Assembly (NCBI GenBank): GCA_937973635.1
Contig: CALJJZ010000041.1
Span: 1-53,577, forward strand
DNA length: 53,577 bases
Origin: an uncultured Bacillota bacterium
GTDB taxonomy: Bacteria > Bacillota > Dethiobacteria > DTU022 > UBA8154
Direction: 5' to 3'
The notes under the pieces were generated by a model. That model was not told the DNA's origin, did no database searches, and saw only the letters and a program-made list of their open reading frames with translations. The translations under genes and the position numbers were made by a program. This document shows, piece after piece, positions 40,942-51,500 of the stretch. Within the stretch, counting starts at the first letter, position 1, and each line of letters begins with the position of its first letter.

Positions 40942-41265
40942 TTACTTTTTTGCTTTATGCTCTTCCACCTCAATATAACAACATGGGGATTCTGCACAGC
41001 AAGTTGAAGTTTTTCCTTTTCTCAGTTTTCCCATAATGACGCCGTAGGCACAGCCCACACCGGCCCTGACAGACACAGCACCATAAGGGCAGTTTCTGGA
41101 ACAGGCGCCGCACTCCAGACAGGCGTCCCGGTCTGCAATCACACAACGGTCATCTTGCAGAGAAAAAACCTGCTGCGGGCAGACCGTCAGGCAGACGCCG
41201 CAAGCAGTGCACTTCTCCTGGTCCAACTCCAAGGTAACTACATTTTTAAGGTAACGGTATTTCAA
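40942..41265 (-). CDS. hgcB: HgcB ferredoxin of mercury methylation
   Basis: A 107-residue ferredoxin with two [4Fe-4S] motifs: Cys19, 22, 25, 29 (CTACGVCLTVCP) and Cys49, 52, 55, 59 (CLECGACSRNCPYGA). A further Cys72 (VGCAYG) matches a conserved HgcB cysteine, and the C-terminal tail carries two vicinal pairs, Cys89-Cys90 and Cys95-Cys96, where HgcB normally has one. HgcB reduces the corrinoid of HgcA and its C-terminal cysteines are thought to bind Hg(II). It begins 24 bases after the hgcA stop. Confidence 0.93.
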   Translation of the reverse strand: MKYRYLKNVVTLELDQEKCTACGVCLTVCPQQVFSLQDDRCVIADRDACLECGACSRNCPYGAVSVRAGVGCAYGVIMGKLRKGKTSTCCAESPCCYIEVEEHKAKK

Positions 41266-41289
41266 GGTTATCGCCTCCTCTCCAGAGCA

Positions 41290-42471
41290 TTATATCCCTA
41301 AATATGGCCGGTAAAAGAGCCCAGCCACAAAAAATATTACACCTAAGGCGGCAGAAGTAAGTATGGCCGGCAAGGCTACCTTCATCTCCTTCAGCACTCC
41401 CGAAAGGGAGGTATACGTACTAGAGCCAGTATAATTTAAGGCCAGAAACGAAGCAATGGCCGGCAGCAACAAAAGATGGGACAGGGAGAACAGCCATCCG
41501 GGCCCAGGGAAGGTAAAAGCCAGGTACACCAACGTCCAGAGAAGTCCGGCCAGCCAACCTTTCCAGGCAAAGGCACGGCCGGGGATATAAGGCAATAAGG
41601 CAGGCACCAGGACCGTCCCTACTAGCATAGCACCCAGGTACGGGAAAAAATCGTTAAAAGTTTGCCTGGACAGCACTCCTGCCGTAACAGAGCCCAAGGT
41701 AAAGAAGTTGATAAGGAAAAGAACAAAAAGGACGAAAAGAGCAGGCTTAAGCAGTTTAGCCAGTTCCAGAGGGGTCAGAACCAGGCGGTCCCAAAGGTTG
41801 AAACGGACCATGCGCATCTCCGGCGTAGCTTGCAAGCCCGCCGCAAGAAACGGAGGAATATCCGCCGCCCGTACCGGGCCGTAAACTACGCTGAAACCCG
41901 TCCTTTGTTTAACGGCGTGGGCAGCTACGCCGGGAGCGCTCAGCTGAGGCAGAATAAGCGTACGGTGTGTAACCACGCGGTCAAGGCAAGTCTGCTTGAT
42001 ACGATTAACAATTTCTTCTGTACCAAAAGTGCCTTTCCCCGCGGCGCACCAGACATTGACTCCGTCGGTATCGACAACCATAACAAAAAGATCCAGGCCG
42101 GAAAGTTCCCGGCGCAGGCGATCAAAGCTCAGCTTATAGTTGGCAGAAACCAGGATCGGCGCAGCAGGGCCGGGGTTGCCCACGGCATATAAACCGGGAG
42201 GGATACGGTAGTCCGTCCTTCCCAGCCCAAGACGCACCTTTAAGGTCCCGACCATGTCCTGCCAACGCAAAACGGTGCTTATTCGGTACACCGGGCCGAC
42301 CGACGTCTCTACTGTCCCCTCTACCCAGGGAAAAGTTACGGTAAAAGCCGTATTTATATTTACGGCTGCAACCGGGATAGCGCCCGTTAGGTCTTGACTT
42401 ATTTTTTCCCCATCGCAGGCACAAGAAGCTTCGCAACACGAAAGCGATACCCGTTCCTCTTCCTGTTTCAC
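41290..42471 (-). CDS. hgcA: HgcA corrinoid protein of mercury methylation
   Basis: A 393-residue membrane corrinoid protein that transfers a methyl carbanion to Hg(II). The diagnostic cap-helix motif NVWCAAGKGTFGTEEIV is present, with the lower-axial ligand Cys142. The N-terminal corrinoid domain spans about residues 60-220; a C-terminal domain of about five membrane helices follows from residue 245. Start is GTG 42471, with AGGGGG ten bases upstream. The N-terminus is unusual: SCCEASCACDG puts four to five cysteines within ten residues. A perfect 17-bp tandem repeat lies in its promoter region, and hgcB follows directly. Confidence 0.96.
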   Translation of the reverse strand: MKQEEERVSLSCCEASCACDGEKISQDLTGAIPVAAVNINTAFTVTFPWVEGTVETSVGPVYRISTVLRWQDMVGTLKVRLGLGRTDYRIPPGLYAVGNPGPAAPILVSANYKLSFDRLRRELSGLDLFVMVVDTDGVNVWCAAGKGTFGTEEIVNRIKQTCLDRVVTHRTLILPQLSAPGVAAHAVKQRTGFSVVYGPVRAADIPPFLAAGLQATPEMRMVRFNLWDRLVLTPLELAKLLKPALFVLFVLFLINFFTLGSVTAGVLSRQTFNDFFPYLGAMLVGTVLVPALLPYIPGRAFAWKGWLAGLLWTLVYLAFTFPGPGWLFSLSHLLLLPAIASFLALNYTGSSTYTSLSGVLKEMKVALPAILTSAALGVIFFVAGLFYRPYLGI

Positions 42472-42518
42472 TTGCTATTAACCCCCTTCCTGGGATGTTT
42501 TGGAGTTACTTCTTCTCT

Positions 42519-42552
42519 AAATAACTATACCATATAAATAACTATACCATAT
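42519..42552 (-). repeat. perfect tandem 17-bp repeat in the hgcA promoter region
   Basis: AAATAACTATACCATAT (plus-strand reading) occurs twice head-to-tail without a mismatch. On the transcribed strand each unit contains TGGTATAGT, an extended -10-like sequence. It sits about 50-80 bases before the hgcA start codon and could be a duplicated promoter or a regulator site. A similar TGGTATAGT occurs upstream of the HesB-like gene near 53210-53222. Confidence 0.7.
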
Positions 42553-42608
42553 TTCCAGGGATTATTTGCATTAAATTCCTGTTATCCGCAAAAACCGTTA
42601 TAATAATA

Positions 42609-42636
42609 AATCCCCCTGGCTGAAGAACGGGGGATT
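42609..42636 (-). terminator. terminator-like hairpin after the thioredoxin-like gene
   Basis: AATCCCCC and GGGGGATT form an eight-base-pair stem with a 12-base loop; on the minus strand TTTATTATTATAA follows. It lies between the thioredoxin-like stop and the hgcA promoter repeats and probably separates the two transcripts. Confidence 0.65.
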
Positions 42637-42669
42637 GCCGTATGTCAAGTATCTGCCCTTGTAATTCTC

Positions 42670-42924
42670 TCAGGCAATTTTTGCTTCTTCTTTTAACCAG
42701 GCCCTAATCTCATCTTTGCGGGGGATCCTGCCATAGGCTTTAATCTTGTCATTGATCACCAAAACTGGCGTTTCCGGTATATCAAACTTCTTAATTTTGT
42801 TTTCATCCCTAATTGTGGATAGCTCGGTAACAACAGGCAGCCCGGTAACTGCTTTTATCGTTTCTTTTAGCAATTCTTCAGACTTCTCCCTGTCAGACTC
42901 CAGAATGGCTATTCTGATTGACAT
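42670..42924 (-). CDS. thioredoxin-like protein lacking the CXXC motif
   Basis: An 84-residue protein with the small thioredoxin-fold pattern of redox-active disulfide protein 2 (Thioredoxin_3) family: an N-terminal strand MSIRIAILES, a helix, then IKKFDIPETPVLVINDKIKAYGRIPRKDEIRAWL, with the cis-Pro region (TPVLVIN) and the GRIPxKxEI tail clear. The place of CxxC is occupied by SDREKS, and there are no cysteines at all, so it cannot perform thiol-disulfide exchange. The start has GGGAGG upstream. It lies about 200 bases before hgcA on the same strand. Confidence 0.8.
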   Translation of the reverse strand: MSIRIAILESDREKSEELLKETIKAVTGLPVVTELSTIRDENKIKKFDIPETPVLVINDKIKAYGRIPRKDEIRAWLKEEAKIA

Positions 42925-43101
42925 TGGCCTATTACCTCCCTTTGATTGTTTATATGGTATTTATTTATAAAACCCTGCTGCGTATATTAGTTTACCACAG
43001 GCAAAGGCGTTCTTCAAGAGGTTGTCATGGGCTTCCCCACAGGTGCCTACCAGCCCCTTCCCTTACACCTTGCCCTGCCCTTTCAATTTTGGGAGGCCTC
43101 G

Positions 43102-43130
43102 TTGCTGTGCCGGCTTAGATAGGTTATAAT
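43102..43130 (+). promoter_or_regulatory. promoter of the MBL hydrolase gene
   Basis: TTGCTG (43102-43107) and TATAAT (43125-43130) are exactly 17 bases apart, about 30 bases before the ATG region. The -10 lies within the near-palindrome GGTTATAATAACC. Confidence 0.65.
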
Positions 43131-43161
43131 AACCGCATTAAAGCCCAGTTGGAGAAGAATT

Positions 43162-44097
43162 ATGCTTTTTAAGGCAACAGGCCCGGTACCGTTAACAGAA
43201 AATTTTTATGTCCTGGGGCTGTCCACTTACCCAGTTCACCTTTTGGACGGCCCTTGCCCAGTCCTTTTTGAAGGAGGCACCAGCTGCGCCGGCAGGCTAT
43301 ATGTAGAAGCCATACGCTCCGTCCTGGGCACGCGCCAGCCGCAAATATTATTCCTGACCCACGCCCACTGGGACCACTGTGGGGCAGCTTCTTACCTGAA
43401 AAAGGCCTTCCCCCAGATGAAAATAACCGCCTCCAGCCAAACAGCACAAATATTAAAAAGGCCGGGGGCCCTGGAGCTGATTGTTAAGCTCAACAAAGAG
43501 GCCCGCAGTATTGTAAGCAATTATCCAAATATTGATATTCCCCGCCTGTTAGACGGCACCTTTTATCCCTTTGGGGTGGACATAGAAATCGAGGACGGGC
43601 AGTGTTTTGACCTGGGCAACGGTTCCACGGTGGAAGTCCTAGCCACTCCCGGCCATACTCGAGATCACCACAGCTATTACCTGCCGGCAAAAAAAATACT
43701 GATCGCCGGCGATGCGGTAGGGTGCATGGACAGCAGGGGAGGCATGGCCTGCGAATTCCTTTATGATTACCAAGCATATTTGCAGAACATAAATAAGCTG
43801 GCCGCCCTTCCCTTGGAGATCCTTTGCCAGGGGCACCGCATCGTCCTGGTAGGGCAGGATGAAGTTACAACCTTCTTTAACAGTTCCCTAGAGGAAACTA
43901 TGCGTTTTAAAAACGAGGTTTACAGACTCCTTGATGCAGAAGAAGGCTCTCTTGAGCGCGTCGTGCAAAGGATTAAGGCAGAGTATTATGATCATCTCCC
44001 GGAGCCCAAACAACCGGAAATCCCATACCTCTTAAACCTTACCGCTAAAGTCAACCACCTGGCCGCCAGGAGACACCACCTTAACAAGGATTTATAA
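43162..44097 (+). CDS. MBL-fold metallo-hydrolase
   Basis: A 311-residue metallo-beta-lactamase-fold protein. The metal motif is LTHAHWDHCGAASYL (HxHxDH), followed by the third His in TPGHTRDHHSYYLP, the bridging Asp in LIAGDAVG, and a final His in CQGHRIVLVG. A helical C-terminal extension of about 80 residues distinguishes it from glyoxalase II. The substrate is unknown; such proteins often hydrolyse thioesters or lactones. ATG 43162 has GGAGAAG seven bases upstream. Confidence 0.92.
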   Translation: MLFKATGPVPLTENFYVLGLSTYPVHLLDGPCPVLFEGGTSCAGRLYVEAIRSVLGTRQPQILFLTHAHWDHCGAASYLKKAFPQMKITASSQTAQILKRPGALELIVKLNKEARSIVSNYPNIDIPRLLDGTFYPFGVDIEIEDGQCFDLGNGSTVEVLATPGHTRDHHSYYLPAKKILIAGDAVGCMDSRGGMACEFLYDYQAYLQNINKLAALPLEILCQGHRIVLVGQDEVTTFFNSSLEETMRFKNEVYRLLDAEEGSLERVVQRIKAEYYDHLPEPKQPEIPYLLNLTAKVNHLAARRHHLNKDL

Positions 44098-44228
44098 ATT
44101 CCCCTAAACCGGCAGGGAAACGGCACCTTTTATGGAAATATGGAATTAAGTAAAGCAAAAACATATTTTTATCTGCCTAGAAAACATTTTATGTTTACCT
44201 TTAACAGAAGATAACGGGGTGAAATGAA

Positions 44229-45059
44229 ATGGGCAAAGAGCTGGAGCTTTCCCAGGAATTTAACCTTTTAAGACAGCAATATGAGGATCTGCGTGAAGAG
44301 CTGGTTAAACTGGCTACAGAGCGGGAAATATTACTGACTACGGAGAAAAGGGCGCTGGAAACAAAGTATTATCTTAAAATAGGGCGTAAGCAGTACCAAT
44401 TGTATCTGCTGCGCAACGAGGTGCTCAGGCTCAGGCGAAAAACGGAGATCATCCGCGCCTCCCTTAACCGCGGGGAAAGTTATGACCTGGAAATGGTAGA
44501 AAAGTGCCTGGACGAAGAGTTAAAACGCTGGGAAGAAGAAGTGCTGGAGCTTTTCCAAAAAATCCGTTATGCCGAGTACATCAATAAACTGCCCCTACTC
44601 ACTCCTGCAGAGGCCGGCGAGTTAAAAAAGCTGTTCCGGGAACTGGTGCGCCGGCTGCACCCCGACCTTAACAGAGAGCTGGCAGAAAAAAATAAACACC
44701 TGTGGAACCGTGCCCTGGCCGCATACGACCACGGCGACCTGCAGGAGCTAAAAACCCTGGCACTGCTGGTAGAAGACAAGGAAAAGGCCAAAGAAAGCTT
44801 TACAGCCACAGCGGAATTAAATACGGCCATCGGGAAGATAAAAAAGCAGATCACACACCTGCTGCAGGATCTGGCTAAGATCGAACAACAATTTCCTTTT
44901 ACCCTGCGTGAAAAGTTAGATGACGAAGCCTGGGTAAAAGAGCAAAACGTCGAGATGGAAAGGCAAATGTCTTACTACCGCGAGCAGAAGCTCCTCTATC
45001 TATCTCTCCTTTCTGATCTCACTGGCAACGCCGGTGAGGGCAGTACTTTGTGGCATTAA
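44229..45059 (+). CDS. coiled-coil protein with a J-domain-like segment
   Basis: A 276-residue, highly charged, helical protein. Residues 5-120 and 195-260 are predicted coiled coil. Between them LKKLFRELVRRLHPDLNRELAEKNKHLWNRALAAYDHGDLQEL resembles helices II and III of a J domain, with the HPD tripeptide that stimulates DnaK-type ATPases. No membrane segment or signal peptide is present. The stop overlaps the HIRAN gene start by about ten bases, so the two are translationally coupled. Function unknown; a cochaperone role is inferred. Confidence 0.75.
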   Translation: MGKELELSQEFNLLRQQYEDLREELVKLATEREILLTTEKRALETKYYLKIGRKQYQLYLLRNEVLRLRRKTEIIRASLNRGESYDLEMVEKCLDEELKRWEEEVLELFQKIRYAEYINKLPLLTPAEAGELKKLFRELVRRLHPDLNRELAEKNKHLWNRALAAYDHGDLQELKTLALLVEDKEKAKESFTATAELNTAIGKIKKQITHLLQDLAKIEQQFPFTLREKLDDEAWVKEQNVEMERQMSYYREQKLLYLSLLSDLTGNAGEGSTLWH

Positions 45060-45469
45060 AGGAGATGGATTCTTTGGACAACAAACAGGTCCTACCCATC
45101 GAGCACGTATGGGCGATAATCCAGAGCTCTTTCGCCGGAGGCCTGCCGTTGCCATATATCCAGGAGATTTTTCTCCTGGAATGCCATATAGCCGGGACAG
45201 CTTATGTGGATATCAACAAGATAGAGCCGGATTTGCACCACGGAGACCTCCTGGCATTCAAACGAGAGCCCGAAAATGCACACGATCCCCTGGCCATCAT
45301 GATCTTTGAGCAAAAGGGAAGGAAGCTGGGGTACATTCCCCGTGCCAAGAATGAAGTGCTAGCCCGTTTAATGGACGCCGGCAAATTGGTCTTCGGGAAA
45401 ATTGAAGGTTTGGAGAGATTTGAGAAATGGCTAAAAATTACCATCAGGGTTTATATGAAAGATCTATAG
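45050..45469 (+). CDS. HIRAN-domain protein
   Basis: A 139-residue protein; residues about 40-125 match the HIRAN domain (ECHIAGTAYVDINKIEPDLHHGDLLAFKREPENAHDPLAIMIFEQKGRKLGYIPRAKNEVLARLMDAGK). HIRAN domains in eukaryotic HLTF bind single-stranded 3' DNA ends; the stand-alone bacterial version is of unknown role but may recognise damaged or stalled DNA. I accept GTG 45050 (GAGGG nine bases upstream); ATG 45065 is the alternative. It overlaps the J-domain-like gene and converges on the giant VWA gene. Confidence 0.88.
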   Translation: MALKEMDSLDNKQVLPIEHVWAIIQSSFAGGLPLPYIQEIFLLECHIAGTAYVDINKIEPDLHHGDLLAFKREPENAHDPLAIMIFEQKGRKLGYIPRAKNEVLARLMDAGKLVFGKIEGLERFEKWLKITIRVYMKDL

Positions 45470-45579
45470 CGCCGCCTATTAAAATATATGTATAAAAAGG
45501 GTGAACAAGTATTCCACCGTGCGCGTCGATACCTGCCACGGCGCGGCACCAGGCCAATATGTGGGGGAATTCCCTAGTC

Positions 45580-48500
45580 TCAGCGGGCGCGCTGGAAATA
45601 ATATTCCACGCCGGCCCTGAAACCTTCGGTAAAGCCCAGCACGTTCTGCGAAGCGTCGGCACTGCCGTCAAAACTGAATTTGACCGGCCCTATTGTTTGT
45701 GAGAGGGAGAGCTTGCCGCCAATGGAACCACCCAGCGCCCCCATGTTAAAGCCAAACCTTTCCGCGAGGCCCAGGGCCAAAGCTTTGGCCGCCTGCAGTA
45801 TCTCCTGGTAGTCGTCATTTTCCAGGGAATATTTAGCTACAGACCAGAGAGAAGTTTCTATCCCTTTAAAAGCCCCTGCGGCATACTGGCCGGCGCTCCT
45901 TACCGTATCCACAAGGGTACTTTCCACAAAGGCTCCTTTTTCCAAAGTGTCCATCACGGCAAGCATTTCCCAGGTTTTGGGGTTAATTTCAAACCAAGCC
46001 CAGCGCCTGCAGCCGTCGATAAGCGACGGCCTGTTCGTGATGAGGACCATATTTGGCGTTTGCGATAGGTGCTCGAGCATTTCAGACGAGGCACCGGCCC
46101 TTTCCAGGGCCAGCCTGGCATCTTGCTCTAGGTACTCCAGGAACACAAGCCCTGTCCCTTCGGGCGCCTGCAGCCAGATCTCTGTCAGGCCGCTACCTTG
46201 GCCAGGCAAAACAGCGGTTTCTAAAGTAGAGGCAAAGATGCCGCTGAGGATGTTAAAAGTTTTGCTCCTGCTTTCTTCTCCGGCGTGCACCTGGTCGTGC
46301 ACAGACAACAGGCTCAAGGAGATCCGCAGTTTTTCCCCTCCTTTATGCGTCACCACCATAACCCGGGGCCTGGTGATTCTGCCGACAGTTAAGCCCAGCT
46401 CCCTGCTCAGGGCACGGTCATGCAGCGTCTGGGCAGAAATAAATTTGGCAATAATGCTCCTGCCGTACCATCTAAGGGCAGAGAGCTCGCCGGGGTCTTT
46501 CGCCATGCTGTATACCTTCTCGGCCGCCTCCTGCAGTTTTCTGCTTGCTGCCGGCGTTAAATCGGGAGCATTAATGCTTGCCGTAATAAAAACATCGTCA
46601 ATTTCCATGCCCTCATCCAACCTCACCAGGTGGACAGCCTTTGTTTGATCAGGAAAGCTGAAGATAAGTTCAAATTTCTTTGACTCAAATCTATCTAACT
46701 CCACGTATTGCTCGCCAAAAACCTCCCCCGCGGGCGTAATTAAATAGATCCGGGCCCTCTTGCCATCCCTGGCTATGCCTATATCCACAGCATCCAGGCT
46801 CAAGAGGTCCAGGGCAAGCTGGCCGTTGTACAGTAAGCGGCTGGCCAGGCCAGGCGCACCCTCTGTCTCCCCGCTGAGGGCCGCAGCAAGCTCGCCCAGC
46901 TGCTCCCTGGATCCTTTCTCTACAGCATAACCATAAACATTTATTTCAAGCCACATTTTATTAGGTGCTTTTTCCAGGTAAGGCGTATAGTCCAGGTATA
47001 CCAGCCGTTTGAGGGCTTCCAGTTCCTCCAGGAAAGGCATTACCAGGATATGGTAATTGTTTTCCTGGTCCACATAAGCTACTGCCGGCAAAGAATCAAG
47101 GGTCATCTCCGTTACACCGGACATCTTAGCCAGTTCTTTGCGTCCCCGCTCCGTTAGCTTAACAACCTTCAATTTAGGCTGGTAGCCCAGCCGGGAAAGG
47201 AGTCCCACGGCCAGGTGGGCATAATCCTGTTCTGTGCCAAAACCCTGGGTCAATACCGCTTCCCGAGCAAAATTATAATTGAACGGCCCGTAGTTGCCCG
47301 GGCTTGGGATGTAGCGCAGGCGTTTCATGACCCTGATCATGGCGTCTACAGAATTTATTTCCCCCATCAGCTGCGCGCCGTAGAAGCTGAGGGTAGGCGG
47401 CGCTATCTCCTCCTTGTCAATCGCCGGCTCTCCCAGGGGAATATGTCCCTGGGTGAGCTGTACGGTTTTTTCAGGATGCTGCAGGCGGTATCTTTCCACG
47501 GCAAGGCCGATGGCCGCGTTTAAATCCCGGGCAAAGAAGTTATCCCCTTCTTGGTAATAAGTTTCTTCGGTCAACAGACCCTGAGGGTAACTGCCGCTCC
47601 TTACCTTTAACTTCAACCCGGTAAAAGCTTCTCCGTATAAATACCATTCATTTCCTGCTTCAGGCAGGAGTTGAAAGACGATGATGCCGCGTCTGCTCGT
47701 GCCGTCATAAACCACGCTCTCATCTGTAAAGCCTAAAATCAGCCGTTCCGTCAGGGCGTCAGGAAGCAGCCTTTCTGAAGCGGCTGTGCTCCTCCCAGGC
47801 CCTTGAGCAAAACTGCCAAGGCCCCCGCTCCTTTCTTGCGCTGACGGATCCTCTCCTTGCACCTCGTCCTGAGAATTTTTCCCAGCCTCAAAGAAAGCAT
47901 CGGAGACAAGGGAAAACAAGCCGGCAATACCCGCTGAGGAAAGGCCGTCTTTTTTGTCATGGATGGTGATATCGGCAATAACACATTCATCAGGGTATCC
48001 AGGGAGGCCACCGTCTATTTTTACCAGGTCATTGACGGTTAGACCCATGAATTCCGAACTGTACTGCACATTTAAGTTGCCCGGCAGCATCTCCCCGGCA
48101 GCCACCGGCACAGCCTTATCCTCACCGCGCAGCTCCACGTAGAGCTCCACCGCGTTTTTTCTCAAGGCCCCGGGGACTTCAAAGAGCCACCTCACCCGGT
48201 TGAAGGAACCGGGATAAAGCATCCTGGGGTGGGCAAACCCTGCAGGTAGCAAACTGGTAGCAGGGCTTACGGGAATATAAAAATCGCCGCTGGCCGTCTT
48301 GAAGCGCAGGGAAAAGCGCTCCAGGGGATCGACCTGCAAAAGGGCCTGCAGCCGGGAAGTAAAGTTGCCTTCCACCACCTTAAAAACAGCGCCCGCACCC
48401 GGCGTAAAGCTCCGATCTATCCCGTCATCCCCCTTATCCTTGCCCGTACCCGGTATTTCCGTCAGTTCGTCCCAGGCAGTGATCTCCAGGGTGAAAGCGT

Positions 48501-51500
48501 CTGTCAACCTGGCAGGGGCTTGTTTGGGCAAAGAGGTAAGGGCAAAGCTCCTAGGCCGCATTTCGCCCACCAGGGGAAGGTCTATATGTCCGTAGTTGAG
48601 ATCGTAAACATGCAAGGACAGCTGCTCCATGGGTATATCGGGCACCAGGAAGACCAGCGTGCCTGCAATGCTTTCCTCGGGCATAACCATGAGGGCATTA
48701 TCGCCAGGAGCGGCAAGGGGCTTCTCCACCAGCCAGGTAGCCAAAGAAGCAGGATAAGCCCCTCCGTTGTTGTAAGTCAGGGAAAAATGAGAGACAAAAT
48801 CGGGAATCAGGTAGGGTATTTTAAGCAATTTAGTTTCCCCCTTGGCGCCACCACCCAGCCAAGCAGAGGGGTGGGAGGAGCCATCGGGATAGACAGTGAC
48901 TTCCTGGGCCTCCAGGATATTTCGCATCTCCATGGTCAGAGCCAAGAAACGGTAATTGTTAGGGGCGGTAACACCGCCCAGTTTTTTCATCAAAACAAGG
49001 GCAGAAGTGCTGATCTCCGCAGCCCCGTTGGCGCCTTTTTTGTTCGCTGCCATACGTTTGGTAATAATCGTATCCTCCGCCGGCACGCCGTAACCAGAAA
49101 TGAACTCTGCCGTATATTTGTCATACTGCCTGAGAATTTTACCGGGCAGGTATCTTATTGTCTCAGCCGCCACTAGCTCGCCGCTTTTTTTAACGGGGGA
49201 GAGCTCCACCAGTTTGCCTGTGGAATACGATTCCCTAGCGCCTGTAGGCGTTGTCTTTTCAATGGCCACAAAGAGGTTGCTAAGCTCGCTGGGAGGAGCA
49301 CTCTTCACCTGGGCAAGGAGCCTGTTGAAGCTCTGGGATAAAAGGGCCGGGTCTTCGCTGACCACATATTCTCCTCCTGACAATGCTGCAGCCAGCCTGA
49401 AATCCTCCGCCTCTTCCTCTACGCCGAGACCCACCCAGAGAACACTAATCTCATCTTTTTTGATCTGGCCGAGAAGTTCGAGGAAAGATTCGTTGCCCGC
49501 CGTCGTCTCCAAGGCCGCATCGGTGATATAGACAAGCACCTTCTTTGTTGAAGGTATTTCTTTCAGGGTCTTGTAGCCGGCCAGCACGGAGCCCGCAATA
49601 TCCGTAGCCCCGCCGGCCTCAAGACGCCCCAGCCCCCTCAGGATCTTCATTTTATCCGTGGTCAGGGCCTGAACGATCTTAGTCTCATCATTAAACTCCG
49701 CCAGCTGCAGCAGCACATCAGGGGGCAGCTCCAGGACAAAGTGGCGTAGCAGTTTTTTTACGTTGTAGATTCTGCTACCATAGGTCTCACTGTAATCATT
49801 CATAGAGCCGCTGGTATCAATGACAAAGGAAACCACGGGGACGTCACCGGGGGAAGCTTCCAACGGTCGGACATAGGTTGCTTCATAAGTGTTGCCCAAG
49901 TTTTCGTTGATGGCCGCGAAAACCTGCTGCAGCGCCGCAGCGTCGGTTGCACTGAAATACCGGCCGCCTGATACCTTAGCCAGGCTCTCCAGGGTAGCCC
50001 CGTCATGCTCCCTGCCAAACCCAATGGTAAAAAGTGGAACAGCTGCCTCCTGCACCAGCTGCAGGGTCTCGGCCAGAGTCAGGCCACCGCTGTATTTGAC
50101 GTCGTTTTCTCCGTCCGTAAAGACAACGAGGGTGGGCCGGTCTTCCCCGGCGAGGAGGGCAAGTCCCATTTTAATCGCTTCATAGAGGGCCGTATCCCCG
50201 CCAACTTTAAGCGATGCTAAATTTCTTACCGCCTCTGCTTTGGTAGTGCCCTTGAGCTCCCTGGGTATATCATCAAAATCAACGACCCTGATCAGTGCCT
50301 CTTCAGGCAGCCCTCTGATGAACTGCTCCGCTGCTTTTAAGGTGGCCTGCATCTGCCCCCGCATGGAACCAGACGAGTCCAATAAAAGGACGACACTTGG
50401 GGGCGTTTGCAGCGGCGCCACACTGAGCAGCTTTACAGGCACGCCTCCTTCCATCACCATGGTATTGCCGGTGTCGGGTAAAATTTCCCTCGTGCTTCTG
50501 TCCAAAAGCGTAAAATTAAAGCTAACTTGGTTTTTGGAGGTATCTTCTTTCAGCGTGCCGATGCGGATACCCCTCTCGTTATAGCCGTCTGCGCTAGCCC
50601 TCATGGTGTTAGCCAGAAAAAAGGGCACCTCCACTTCCGTCATTTCGCCAGAATGGACCGGCACCATAAGGGTCTCATAGTTGCTTACTAAAGCATCGCC
50701 CCGGGGATAGATCTTGACATCCCAGAGTCCCGCTGGGACAAACATAATAAAGTCCCCGTCAGGCGTGCGGTCCAGGTAAAAGTCTTCATAGGAAAATTCT
50801 GGATGTTCGATGCTCAGGCAGGCATTGCCGCCCAGGGGAAAGGCTTCAATACCCGCCACAAATTCAGAGCTGACCTTAATGGCGCCCAGGGGTTCCCCGT
50901 ATTTTATCTGCGGCAAAGAGCCGGTTTTTAAGAGGGTAATTTTTATTTCCTTTGTGGTAGCAGGATCATACCAGCTAACTTCCCAGTTGCTAAACCCCGG
51001 ATCGTACATAATGCTGTCATAGTAGAAGGAAGTGCCCATGGCGTCAAAAACCGTATCCCTGGTCCGGTAGCTGCGCCTGTAGGCCCCAAAATTATTCTCT
51101 GTTTTAATTTCAAAGCTCACCTGGCCCCCATCATATTCAAGGTGGATAGACTGGTACTCGTCTCCGGGATTATAAGAGGCAAAACGGACAACATTTTCGT
51201 CATAATCCTCAGTATGGATCACAAGGGTATCGCCAACCTTTAACTCGTCCTGCCTGACGATATTCAACATAATTTTGTCATAAGCAATTGCCGCCTCCGC
51301 CCACCAGCGCAGGCCGTCATCGCCGTTAAGGACAAAGACAATACTGTCTGCGGCATAACCCATGATCGTGCCGTTTTTGAATCTAATGTAATGCTCGATG
51401 TCGTAGACAAATTGATGGTTTTCTTCCATGGTTTTCCCAGAATCAAAGGGCACATGCAACAACCATGCATCGCCATACACTTCCCTCTGCGTAAGGGCAT

